Below, one piece after another: positions 16,344 through 24,460 of a DNA stretch of 42,936 nucleotides. The stretch spans positions 1 through 42,936 of the forward strand of contig SVMB01000022.1 of assembly GCA_015067675.1 (NCBI GenBank), written 5' to 3'. The stretch comes from Oscillospiraceae bacterium. Its GTDB lineage: Bacteria; Bacillota; Clostridia; Oscillospirales; QAMX01. Numbering within the stretch: the first letter of the stretch is position 1; every line of letters starts with the position of its first letter. Under the pieces are notes generated by a model, which saw only the letters and a program-made list of their open reading frames with translations, ran no database searches and was not told the origin of the DNA. The translations under genes and the position numbers were made by a program.

Positions 16344-17387
16344 ATGTGTAATATTTCCGGCTACATCGGAGACCGTCAGGCGGCGCCGATCCTCATTGAG
16401 CTGATGAAACGTCAGTCCGGTTACGGCGGCGGCTACTATACGGGTCTTGCGACCATCCATGAAGGAAAAATCTATTATGCCAAGGTCATCGGCGACGTGG
16501 ACCGTCTGGTAGCCGAGACCAACGCCATGGAGCTCCCCGGCACCATCGGCATCCTGCACAGCCGCTCCAATTCCGGCGGCGACTGGAAATGGTCACATCC
16601 CTTTGTCAGCAACGACGAGAGCTTTGCCTACGTGGCAAACGGTTCTGCCGGCAGCTTCAGAGATGTGGAACGCCGCGATGTCATGACCCAGATGCTGGAG
16701 AAGAAGGGCGTGAAATTCACCTCCGCCGGTCCCGCCATTGAGCATTATCCCCGTCTGTCCGACGGACAGGGCGTGCATGTGAGCGAAACCATGTGCCATC
16801 TGGCCGACTATTATATTAAGGAAGGCTGCACGCCTGTTGAAGGTCTGCGCAAGGCGTTCCTGACGGATCCTGCGGAGATCGTGGCGCTGGCGCTGCACGT
16901 TTCCTGCCCTGACCGGATTCTGGCGGCGCGTCACAATCAGCCCATGATGCTGGGCCGCACTGCAACCGAGATGTTCCTTGGCACTACCGCACTGAGCTTT
17001 CCCGATGACCGGGAGTATATCAGCATCGATATGCTGCCGCCTGCCTGCTCGGCGGAAATCTTCCGCGACGGCTGGAAGGTGAAGAGCTTTGAAGCGCCTC
17101 CCAAGCCTGTGGCGCCCATCAACGGCAGTGTCTTTGGCCGCGGCTATAACATCATTGTGGATGCGCTGAAGAACAGCCCCGAGCCTGTGACCATGCCTTC
17201 CCTGTGTCCGCTGGTGAAACCTCTCTGGGGTGAGGGTCAGCTCAATCAGGGCTCGATGCTGGTGTATGAAGTCCTGCGCGGCCTCAATGCCGAAGGCCGT
17301 CTGGGCGTGGAATATCGTACCGAGCCCGGCCCTGCTGCGGCTCCCGGCGTTACGACTACGAAATTCTACGTGTATCTGAAAGATTGA
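16344..17387 (+). CDS. Stand-alone class II glutamine amidotransferase-like protein
   Basis: A 347-residue protein whose N-terminus (MCNISGYIG) exposes Cys2 after removal of Met, as in Ntn-type glutaminase domains of GlmS and PurF. Further family traits are the TIGILHSRSNSGGDWKWSHPF segment (split at about residues 73-92) and a second-half beta sandwich. The Ntn part ends near residue 230. The C-terminal 110 residues lack the SIS domains of GlmS and instead look like a winged-helix-type fold (NIIVDALKNSP... near 270). The acceptor of the released ammonia is unknown. GGGAGG is nine bases before the ATG; a longer frame beginning at 16059 overlaps the divergent promoter and is rejected. Confidence 0.8.
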   Translation: MCNISGYIGDRQAAPILIELMKRQSGYGGGYYTGLATIHEGKIYYAKVIGDVDRLVAETNAMELPGTIGILHSRSNSGGDWKWSHPFVSNDESFAYVANGSAGSFRDVERRDVMTQMLEKKGVKFTSAGPAIEHYPRLSDGQGVHVSETMCHLADYYIKEGCTPVEGLRKAFLTDPAEIVALALHVSCPDRILAARHNQPMMLGRTATEMFLGTTALSFPDDREYISIDMLPPACSAEIFRDGWKVKSFEAPPKPVAPINGSVFGRGYNIIVDALKNSPEPVTMPSLCPLVKPLWGEGQLNQGSMLVYEVLRGLNAEGRLGVEYRTEPGPAAAPGVTTTKFYVYLKD

Positions 17388-17410
17388 CACGGGAATTTTC
17401 ACGGAATGAC

Positions 17411-17439
17411 TGGACAAAAAGCAAAAGCTTTGATAGAAT
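17411..17439 (+). promoter_or_regulatory. Promoter for rsmE
   Basis: TGGACA at 17411-17416, a 17-base spacer and TAGAAT at 17434-17439. An AAAGCTTT palindrome occurs in the spacer and again at about 17491-17498, close to the start codon. Confidence 0.6.
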
Positions 17440-17519
17440 ATCACATGGGGACAGTATGCCCTTGATTTGGTGTGTCCGATGATCGCATCAAAAGCTTTGT
17501 GTGAAAGGTGGAAACCCGT

Positions 17520-18239
17520 TTGCCCAGATTCTTTACGTCCAACATAGGGGACGGACGAATTGTCATCGACGGCGCGGACGCCAATCACATCGGCCGCACG
17601 CTGCGCATGCGTCCGGGCGACGCGGTGACTGTCTGCGACGGCACCGGTACCGATTATGCCTGTGTGATCGAGACAATCCGGCCCGATTTTGTGGAGCTGA
17701 CGATTGAAAGCAGTGCGCCCAGCCTGTCCGAACCCGCTGTGGCGGTTCATTTGTTTGTGGGTATGCCCAAGGCTGATAAGGCCGAGCACATTGTGCAGAA
17801 GGCCGTTGAGCTGGGTGCGGCGTCCGTCAACTTCTTTGACTGCCGTTTCTGCGTATCAAAGCCTGCGGACTTTGACAAGCGCCGGGTACGGCTGGAACGG
17901 GTGGCGCTGGAAGCTGCCAAGCAGTCGGGACGGGGCAAAATCCCCGAAATCGGCGGCCTGTTAAAATTTGATGAGATGCTGGCGGCGGTAAAAAAGACCG
18001 ATCTGCCGATTCTCTTTTACGAGGGTGGGGGAGAGTCCCTGCGCGGGATCCTTGAGCGTCCTTTTGACACTTGTGCGCTCATTACCGGTCCCGAGGGCGG
18101 CTTTTCAGCCGAAGAGGTGGAAAAAGCCAAAGCCGCGGGCATTGTCACGGCGACACTCGGTCCCCGCATTCTCAGATGCGAAACAGCGCCTCTTTGCGCT
18201 GCCAGCGCGGTTCTCTTTCAGAAGGGTGCGCTGGACTGA
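17520..18239 (+). CDS. rsmE: 16S rRNA (uracil(1498)-N3)-methyltransferase
   Basis: A 239-residue SPOUT-fold enzyme that methylates U1498 of 16S rRNA using S-adenosylmethionine. The N-terminus MPRFF after the chosen start is the family opening. The knot region carries LITGPEGGFSAEEVE near residue 180 and LGPRILRCETAPL near 205. The start is a TTG eight bases after AAAGGTGG. A GTG four codons earlier overlaps that ribosome site and is less likely. A promoter lies about 80 bases upstream, and the PIG-L gene follows after 78 bases. Confidence 0.93.
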   Translation: MPRFFTSNIGDGRIVIDGADANHIGRTLRMRPGDAVTVCDGTGTDYACVIETIRPDFVELTIESSAPSLSEPAVAVHLFVGMPKADKAEHIVQKAVELGAASVNFFDCRFCVSKPADFDKRRVRLERVALEAAKQSGRGKIPEIGGLLKFDEMLAAVKKTDLPILFYEGGGESLRGILERPFDTCALITGPEGGFSAEEVEKAKAAGIVTATLGPRILRCETAPLCAASAVLFQKGALD

Positions 18240-18317
18240 TTTACTTATGTGTTGTACGGCAGGCTTATCTATAAGTCTTCCGTCTGTATAACTTTTCTGA
18301 AAGGAAGTTTTGCGAAT

Positions 18318-19028
18318 ATGAGAATTCTTGCCATCGGTTGTCATCCCGACGATCTGGAGATCGGCTGCGGCGGTACTATTGCCAAGTACGTTAAGCTTGG
18401 TCACACCGTCATCATGGCTCACGCGGCCAACGGCAACATGGGTCACGTCATCATCCCGCCCGAAGAGCTGGGACCCATGCGTACCAAGGAAGCCGAGAAC
18501 GCCGGTAAGATCCTGGGCGCCGAAGAAGTTATCAACATCGATGTGGGCGACCTGCTGGTTACCTCCTACGATGAAGAGATCGCCAAGCGCATCTGCGAGG
18601 TCGTGCGTTATGCCCGTCCCGACGCGATCATCACTCCTTCCCCCAATGACTACATGCGTGACCACAACGAGACTGCCAAGGCCGTCTTCAACGCCTCCTT
18701 CTCCGCTTCCATCCCCCACTATGTCACCAAGAGCGAAGCTTTCCCCGGCAACGGCTGCCCCATCTACTACATGGACAATCTCGCCGGCGTCAACTTCCTG
18801 CCCACTGAGTATGTTGACATCTCCGATACCATCGAGATCAAGCTCGAGGCTCTGCGCTGCCACGACAGCCAGATCCGCTGGATGCTCGAGCATGACAAGA
18901 TCGATTTCTGCGACTTCGTGCGCACCTGCGCCAAGTTCCGCGGCCTGCAGTGCAACGTTGCCTACGCCGAAGGCTTCCGCAGCTGCATGACCTGGCCCCG
19001 CATCCCCACCAAGCGCATGCTTCCCTAA
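18318..19028 (+). CDS. PIG-L family deacetylase (LmbE-like)
   Basis: A 236-residue zinc-dependent deacetylase of the PIG-L/LmbE family, which removes acetyl groups from N-acetylglucosamine-type substrates. The zinc and base motif HPDD is at residues 9-12 and the third ligand region is in DHNET at about 116-120. The length is standard and it has no signal peptide. AAAGGAAG precedes the ATG. Codons end almost only in C or G, like the ribosomal protein genes of this window, which suggests high expression. The NagB-like gene follows after 84 bases with the same bias, pointing to a joint role in amino-sugar breakdown; the real substrate is not known. Confidence 0.88.
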   Translation: MRILAIGCHPDDLEIGCGGTIAKYVKLGHTVIMAHAANGNMGHVIIPPEELGPMRTKEAENAGKILGAEEVINIDVGDLLVTSYDEEIAKRICEVVRYARPDAIITPSPNDYMRDHNETAKAVFNASFSASIPHYVTKSEAFPGNGCPIYYMDNLAGVNFLPTEYVDISDTIEIKLEALRCHDSQIRWMLEHDKIDFCDFVRTCAKFRGLQCNVAYAEGFRSCMTWPRIPTKRMLP

Positions 19029-19112
19029 CGCATCGCAACAATAAAACCTGTATCAATTCGTATTCTTTCCGGGATGCCCGGAATGATATAACAAATAAGG
19101 AGCGAATGAATC

Positions 19113-20063
19113 ATGGATTTCATGTCTACTGTCAAGGGCTCTCTGCTGGAAGGCTTCCTGCCTGCCGGTTGGGATATGGCCAAGTTCGATGAGTGCTGCA
19201 GCCACGCCCCCAAGGAAATCACCAAGCGCCAGTCTTTCTGGAACAAGAACTTCAAGCCCGTCGAGTGCGAGCAGGTTGCCGACTTCGATATGATGATGGG
19301 TCACGAGATCGCCATCCAGATCAAGAAGGCCGGCGACGCCGGTCAGAAGCTGGCCATGATCCTGCCTGTCGGCCCCATGGGTATGTACCGCTGGGCCGTC
19401 TACTTCCTCAAGGAGTGGAACGTTTCCTGTAAGCATGTCTACGGCTTCAACATGGACGAGTGGTCCGACGCCGAAGGCAACACCCTGCCTTCCGACAACC
19501 CCGGCGCTTTCCAGAACGCCATGACCAACGCTTTCTACGGCCCTCTGGGCAAGCTGACTGTTCCTGTTGAGCAGCGCAACTTCGCCACCAAGGAAAACCT
19601 GCCCACCTACCCCGAGAAGATTGCTGCTCTGAAGGCTGAGGGCGCCAAGCTCATCACCGTCTTCGGTATCGGCCGTATGATGCACATCGCTTTCTGGGAG
19701 CCCCACTTCGCCGCTGAGTTTGCTACCGAGGAAGAGTGGAAGAGCCAGTGCTACCGCATCGGTGCCAAGCTCCATCCCCTCACCATCGAGCAGAACGCTC
19801 TGACCAGCTTCAAGAGCCGTACCACCCTGGTGCCCTGCCGCGCCAACACCGTGGGCCCCGGCCTCTTCCTGCAGTCTGACTACATCATCGGCGGCTGCGA
19901 CGGTACCCTCGGCCGCGGTATGCAGTGGCAGGGTCTGTCCCTGTGGGTCACCCTCCGTCATGGCCCCTGCACCTGGATCCCCTCCAGCTTCATGCCCACT
20001 CTGCCCGGCAAGCTGTTCTATCTTAAGGACCTGGCCGGCCCCCTCATGGCTGAGTGCAACTAA
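19113..20063 (+). CDS. NagB-like sugar-phosphate isomerase/deaminase with altered active site
   Basis: A 316-residue protein related to glucosamine-6-phosphate deaminase. It keeps the FNMDEW motif (residues 112-117; Asp115 matches the catalytic Asp72 of NagB) and HIAFWEP (His191, Glu196, matching the ring-opening His143 and Glu148). The Asp two residues before that His, Asp141 in NagB, is replaced by Met189 in GIGRMMH. The protein is also about 50 residues longer than E. coli NagB, mostly at the N-terminus. It may therefore isomerise or deaminate a different amino sugar, or act without phosphate. It is strongly codon-biased, so probably abundant. AAGGAG precedes the ATG, and a strong terminator follows. 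Confidence 0.8.
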   Translation: MDFMSTVKGSLLEGFLPAGWDMAKFDECCSHAPKEITKRQSFWNKNFKPVECEQVADFDMMMGHEIAIQIKKAGDAGQKLAMILPVGPMGMYRWAVYFLKEWNVSCKHVYGFNMDEWSDAEGNTLPSDNPGAFQNAMTNAFYGPLGKLTVPVEQRNFATKENLPTYPEKIAALKAEGAKLITVFGIGRMMHIAFWEPHFAAEFATEEEWKSQCYRIGAKLHPLTIEQNALTSFKSRTTLVPCRANTVGPGLFLQSDYIIGGCDGTLGRGMQWQGLSLWVTLRHGPCTWIPSSFMPTLPGKLFYLKDLAGPLMAECN

Positions 20064-20083
20064 GTTAAAACCCTTGTTTATCG

Positions 20084-20112
20084 AAACGGGCAGCGCAAGC
20101 TGCCCGTTTTTT
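20084..20112 (+). terminator. Rho-independent terminator after the NagB-like gene
   Basis: Arms AAACGGGCAGC (20084-20094) and GCTGCCCGTTT (20099-20109) with a GCAA tetraloop are followed by a T run. It separates the PIG-L/NagB-like pair from the DUF4091 gene. Confidence 0.93.
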
Positions 20113-20156
20113 AAACCACGGGATACCATCAAATCGTATCAATGGAGGATTACACC

Positions 20157-21752
20157 ATGCTGTGTGCCAGAGTCATCAGTGTCAACGAATGGGTCTATCC
20201 CGATATTTTCGATTACGCGAGTGCAAGCAATGAAATCAGGCTTGATACCCCGCGCGGAAGCTTTGCTGCCTGCCAGATCATGATTCATGGCACGCAGGCA
20301 GGTCAGCCGATCCGTGTGGAATACACAGGTGCGCTGTCGGCGCCTGAGTGCTTCAGGATGCTGGATGTCTATGTAGAGAAAAACACGGCATCGATTGATG
20401 ATTACCGCAAGGATACGCCCAAAACGGCGGTGTTTTGCAGCCGTGAAGCGCCTTTTCGTGTCTGTGATTGCCTGCAGTCCTTCGATCAGGGTGGAAACAT
20501 CACCGAGGGCAATGTCACGGCGCTGTATCTTGCATTCCCTGTCCCGGTGGACGCCGTTCCCGGTGTTTGCGACGGTGACGTAAAGATTGAGATTGGCGAT
20601 GAGGCGATCAGCATTCCATGTACGATCAACGTTCATAAGGCCGTGGTACCGGAAAAAGGCCGTATGCTCATGACCAACTGGATCTGCACCTCGATTGCCA
20701 AGCGTTACGGCGTGGAGGAGAAGAGTGATGAGTGGTATCGTATCTACCGGCAGTTCATCCGTCTGATGTGCCGCTGCCGCCAGACCCATATGCGCATCGG
20801 GCTTAATGATATTGTGATCACCCAGACCGCTCCCGGCATATATGAGTTTGATTTTACGCGCATCAAGAGAACCATTGAGGAGACGATTGCTGCCGGTATG
20901 CCGGGAATCGAATTGGGACACCTGACGGGAAAGGATTATAATCTTCAGGGCGCCTATTTCCTGTTCTATCAGCCGGAAGGCAGACTGATTCCTGCAGCTT
21001 CCGCAGAAGGTTACCGCTTCCTTGCGCAGTTCCTGCCCAAATGGACCGCGTTCCTCAAGGAAAACGGCTGGTATGATCTGGCACGTCAGCACATCGGCGA
21101 TGAACCGATGGATCATCAGGCCAATGATTATCGCGCCATATGCTGCACGGTACGCAAGTTCATGCCCGGCATGCGCTTCTTCGACGCGGTGTCGTCGGTG
21201 GAGCTGCGGGGAGCTGTGGACAGTTGGGTTCCGCTGAATCAGCATTATCAGGAGCATCGGGAAGTTTATGAGGAATTCCGGGAGCTGGGCGATGAGCTGT
21301 GGCAGTATACCTGCTGCTTCCCGGTGGGCAAGTGGCTCAACCGCTTCCTGGATATGGAGCTGCTGAGGCCCAGACTGCTCTATTACGGCAATTATCGCTA
21401 TGATCTGAAAGGTTTTCTGCACTGGGCATTTGCCGGATGGGCCGACAATCAGATCGATCTGCGTGAACACAGCCATGGTATCATCAACGACGGGACGACA
21501 TTCCTGCCGCCCGGTGATACACATATCTGCTACCCGGGCAACGAAAACGGTCCGTGGATGAGCATGCGTGCGGAGCTGACCCGGTTGGGTATTGAGGACT
21601 GTGAGCTGCTGTGGCAGATCGGGGAGAAGAATCGTGCTTTGGCAGATGAGCTCTGCACCAATGTCATGCGCAGCTTTGATGATTACACGCTGGATGTGGC
21701 CGTATTTGAGGAAAATCACCGCCGGATTCTCGACGCGGCGGATGCACTGTAA
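20157..21752 (+). CDS. DUF4091 protein, GH123-like glycosidase
   Basis: A 531-residue protein. Residues about 1-165 form a beta-rich N-terminal domain and 170-480 a TIM barrel of the DUF4091 type. The Asp-Glu pair in HIGDEP (Asp315, Glu316) corresponds to the neighbouring-group/acid pair of GH123 N-acetyl-beta-galactosaminidases. A further family trait is YYGNYRYDLKGFLHWAFAGW near 415-434. If active, it would release an N-acetylated hexosamine, fitting the PIG-L and NagB-like genes just upstream. No signal peptide is seen. The start at 20157 follows GGAGG by eight bases; an ATG at 20142 overlaps that site. tcdA begins 15 bases after the stop. Confidence 0.75.
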   Translation: MLCARVISVNEWVYPDIFDYASASNEIRLDTPRGSFAACQIMIHGTQAGQPIRVEYTGALSAPECFRMLDVYVEKNTASIDDYRKDTPKTAVFCSREAPFRVCDCLQSFDQGGNITEGNVTALYLAFPVPVDAVPGVCDGDVKIEIGDEAISIPCTINVHKAVVPEKGRMLMTNWICTSIAKRYGVEEKSDEWYRIYRQFIRLMCRCRQTHMRIGLNDIVITQTAPGIYEFDFTRIKRTIEETIAAGMPGIELGHLTGKDYNLQGAYFLFYQPEGRLIPAASAEGYRFLAQFLPKWTAFLKENGWYDLARQHIGDEPMDHQANDYRAICCTVRKFMPGMRFFDAVSSVELRGAVDSWVPLNQHYQEHREVYEEFRELGDELWQYTCCFPVGKWLNRFLDMELLRPRLLYYGNYRYDLKGFLHWAFAGWADNQIDLREHSHGIINDGTTFLPPGDTHICYPGNENGPWMSMRAELTRLGIEDCELLWQIGEKNRALADELCTNVMRSFDDYTLDVAVFEENHRRILDAADAL

Positions 21753-21767
21753 TTTGGGAGGAAACCC

Positions 21768-22475
21768 ATGGATCCGATGCAGCATTCTCTGGATCGCGCC
21801 CGGATGGTTCTGGGCGATGAGGGGCTTGAACGTTTGAGTCGGGCCCATGTGCTGGTAGTAGGACTTGGCGGCGTAGGAAGCTACGCCGCCGAAGCCGTTG
21901 CCCGTTCAGGGGTAGGCAAAATCACGCTGGTGGATCATGATACGGTGGATGAGACCAATCTCAACCGGCAGCTTTGCGCCCTGCGCAGCACCATCGGGAG
22001 GTATAAGGCCGATGTGGTGGCCGAGCGGCTCTCAGAGCTTCATGAGGGGCTGGAGATCCGCCCCATGCGGCTTTTTTATCATTACGATACGCGGGATGAG
22101 ATTTTTGCCGACAGGCCGGATTATGTGCTGGACTGCATTGATAAGGTTGGGGCAAAAATCGATCTGATTGAAACCGCGCAGAAGCTGGGAATCCCGATTC
22201 TCAGTGCTCTGGGTACGGGAAAGAAGCTGGATCCGTTCCGGCTCCGGCTCTGCGACATCTATGAGACGTATAACGACGGACTGGCCCGTGTCATGCGCCG
22301 GGAACTGCGCAAGCGGGGAATTGAACGGCTGCGGGTGGTATGCTCGGACGAAGAAGCTGTGCTTCCGGAAAACAAAGACAGCCGGACACCCGGTTCTCTT
22401 GCATGGGTGCCCGGCTGTGCCGGTCTGATGATGGCGGGAATCTGCGTCAGGGAGTTGGCGGAAGGGAAGAATTGA
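21768..22475 (+). CDS. tcdA: tRNA threonylcarbamoyladenosine dehydratase
   Basis: A 235-residue E1-like ThiF-family enzyme that uses ATP to convert t6A37 of tRNA to its cyclic form. The nucleotide-binding motif VVGLGGVGSYAAEA is at about residues 30-43, VDHDTVDETNLNRQL at 55-69, and the crossover-region segment SALGTGKK near 150. The length is usual. GGGAGG precedes the ATG. It follows the DUF4091 gene by 15 bases and may be cotranscribed with it. Its last 29 bases overlap the convergent pth gene. Confidence 0.92.
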   Translation: MDPMQHSLDRARMVLGDEGLERLSRAHVLVVGLGGVGSYAAEAVARSGVGKITLVDHDTVDETNLNRQLCALRSTIGRYKADVVAERLSELHEGLEIRPMRLFYHYDTRDEIFADRPDYVLDCIDKVGAKIDLIETAQKLGIPILSALGTGKKLDPFRLRLCDIYETYNDGLARVMRRELRKRGIERLRVVCSDEEAVLPENKDSRTPGSLAWVPGCAGLMMAGICVRELAEGKN

Positions 22476-23100
22476 AGCGCTCGGCAGCCTTGACGGGGCT
22501 TTCATGCAGAATCACGTCCACGGCGTCGGCGGCACGCTTGATGGCATCCTCCACAGCACGGTTATCCTCCTCGGAGAAGGTGCCCAGTACCCAGTCGGCC
22601 AGATCATAATCCGGATGGGGCGGGGAACCGACGCCGACCTTGATGCGGGGGAAGTTGGAGTCGGGGCTGTGCTGAATGATGCTCTTGATACCGTTGTGAC
22701 CGCCGGCAGAGCCTGTCTGACGGATGCGCAGACGGCCGGGAACGAGGGAAATGTCGTCGTAGATGACGAGCAGATGGGCGGTATCGAGCTTGTACCAGTC
22801 CATGGCCTCGCGTATGGCCTCGCCGGAGGCGTTCATGAAAGTCTGGGGCTTGAGCAGCAGTACGCGGGTGTCACCGATGGTGCACTCGGCGGTCAGCGCC
22901 TTGAAACGCAGCCGATCCACGCGGGTATTGGTGCGTCGGGCAAGCTCATCGATGGTGCGAAAGCCGATGTTGTGACGGGTCTTTTCATACTGTGCACCGG
23001 GATTGCCCAGTCCTGCCACGATCCAGGTGGCCTTGCCTGCGGCGGAAGATTCCGCACTGCGGGCCTTGATCTGTTCAAAAAGGTCAAATATATTTGCCAT
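22447..23100 (-). CDS. pth: Peptidyl-tRNA hydrolase
   Basis: A 217-residue enzyme that frees tRNA from peptidyl-tRNA dropped by ribosomes. The core opens with AGLGNPGAQYEKTRHNIGF (residues 29-47); His43 is the catalytic histidine. KPQTFMNASGEA and YDDISLVPGRLRIR follow. Compared with E. coli Pth there is an extra N-terminal stretch of about 22 residues, which other Clostridia also show. The start at 23100 has GGAG six to ten bases upstream. Its 3' end runs 29 bases into tcdA on the other strand, with no terminator between the two genes. Confidence 0.95.
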   Translation of the reverse strand: MANIFDLFEQIKARSAESSAAGKATWIVAGLGNPGAQYEKTRHNIGFRTIDELARRTNTRVDRLRFKALTAECTIGDTRVLLLKPQTFMNASGEAIREAMDWYKLDTAHLLVIYDDISLVPGRLRIRQTGSAGGHNGIKSIIQHSPDSNFPRIKVGVGSPPHPDYDLADWVLGTFSEEDNRAVEDAIKRAADAVDVILHESPVKAAERFNSSLPPTP

Positions 23101-23128
23101 ACCATACTCCATTCCATGTGCTGTATTT

Positions 23129-23157
23129 ATTATACCGCAGATTCGGCAGTTTGTACA
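23129..23157 (-). promoter_or_regulatory. Promoter for pth
   Basis: On the minus strand, TGTACA (23152-23157) and a perfect TATAAT (23129-23134) are 17 bases apart, 29 bases before the pth start. Confidence 0.65.
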
Positions 23158-23229
23158 GAGGAAAAGCCGAACGGAAACAGAGCACAGCCGCCGAAAAAAC
23201 GGCATTCGTCAAAAAAAAACTGAAAATAC

Positions 23230-23258
23230 TGGACTTTGCCATGGACGGATGGTATAAT
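23230..23258 (+). promoter_or_regulatory. Promoter for the tandem FAD oxidoreductase genes
   Basis: TGGACT at 23230-23235, a 17-base spacer and TATAAT at 23253-23258, with the start codon 38 bases further on. Confidence 0.65.
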
Positions 23259-23296
23259 AAATATAACTATGCGACTATGTAAAGGAGAGAGCCGGA

Positions 23297-24460
23297 ATGA
23301 AGGATTTACAGTACGATGTGGTAATCTGCGGCGGCGGTATCGCCGGTGTAGCGGCAGCGCTGGCTGCGGCCAGAAATGGTGCAAAGACCTGCCTGCTGGA
23401 AAAGGAATACGCTTTGGGCGGCCTTGCAACGCTGGGACTGATCGTGATCTATCTGGGCCTTGACGACGGTGCGGGTGTGCAGATGTCCGGCGGTATCTGT
23501 GAAGAACTGCTCCATCTCTCCTATAAATACGGTCCCCGTTATCGGCTCAATGATGTCTGGCTGACCTCCCACAGCCCCGAAGAGCGCAGCGAATGCCGCT
23601 ATGAGTGCGAATATCAGGCGGCTCCCATGATGATTGCCTGCGAGGAAGCGCTGCTGGAGGCCGGTGTTACTCTTTACTATGATGCACGCATTACCGACGT
23701 ATCGTTGAAGAACGGTCGGTTGGAAGCTGTGATTCTGTCTACAAAGGAAGGTCCCCGTGCCGTAAAGGGCCGCGCGTTTGTTGACGCTACCGGCGACGCG
23801 GATGTGCTGTGGCTGGCGGGTGAGGACACTCTGACCGACAGCACCAACGTGCGTACCGGCTGGTATTTCTCGACAAAGGGCGGCGAGCTCAAGCGTCACG
23901 GTCTGACTGACCCGCTTTATACCCCCATCCCCGAAACCAGCCGCTATTATAACGGCGTTAATCTTGAAGATATCTCCCAGCATATGATCGACGGCCGCAG
24001 GATGATCCTGGAAAGCCTTAAGAAGGAGCGCGAAGAGGATCCCGACTGGTATCCGGTGCTCATACCCACCTTCCCCGGTGTGCGTATGACCAGACGACTG
24101 GTGACGGATGTGGAGTTTTCGGCCGACGAACACGACCATATGTGGTTTGACGATGCCATCGGCATGATCGGCAACTGGAGAAAGCGCGGTCCCCGCTATG
24201 CGCTGTCCTATCGCGGCATCAAGGCGCCGCATCTGGAAAATGTATACGCGGCCGGACGCTGCACCGCCGCTGAAAAGAGCGGCTGGGACATGACCCGCGT
24301 GATTCCCTCGGCTGCTGTGACCGGCGAAGCGGCCGGTACTGCCGCGGCACTGCAGGCGAAGGCTGACCGCGAGGTGGAAGTGCCGGTGCTGCAGGAGCAG
24401 CTTGTCCGTCAGGGCGTTCTGCTGGATCCCTCGCTCTTTAACCGGAGGTACGACAAATGA
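23297..24460 (+). CDS. FAD-dependent oxidoreductase (PF12831-like), first of a pair
   Basis: A 387-residue flavoprotein. The FAD Rossmann motif CGGGIAGVAAALAAARNG is at residues about 11-28, with the ribose-binding Glu in LLEKE near 35. The second FAD-binding signature, YAAGRCTAAEKSGWD, is near 318-332. The GGLAT motif after the first site (residues about 41-45) is typical of the FAD-dependent oxidoreductase group often linked to sugar or polyol catabolism in gut bacteria. The substrate is unknown. AAAGGAGAG precedes the ATG. The next gene starts inside its stop codon (ATGA), so translation is coupled. Confidence 0.85.
   Translation: MKDLQYDVVICGGGIAGVAAALAAARNGAKTCLLEKEYALGGLATLGLIVIYLGLDDGAGVQMSGGICEELLHLSYKYGPRYRLNDVWLTSHSPEERSECRYECEYQAAPMMIACEEALLEAGVTLYYDARITDVSLKNGRLEAVILSTKEGPRAVKGRAFVDATGDADVLWLAGEDTLTDSTNVRTGWYFSTKGGELKRHGLTDPLYTPIPETSRYYNGVNLEDISQHMIDGRRMILESLKKEREEDPDWYPVLIPTFPGVRMTRRLVTDVEFSADEHDHMWFDDAIGMIGNWRKRGPRYALSYRGIKAPHLENVYAAGRCTAAEKSGWDMTRVIPSAAVTGEAAGTAAALQAKADREVEVPVLQEQLVRQGVLLDPSLFNRRYDK

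Noticed and set aside
17422-17499. AAAGCTTT palindromes near the rsmE promoter as an operator
   Set aside because: Only two short copies, and the palindrome is simple; too little to claim a regulatory site.
20139-21848. Long minus-strand open frame opposite the DUF4091 gene
   Set aside because: No ribosome site or domain, and it runs over the end of one gene into the next on the other strand.
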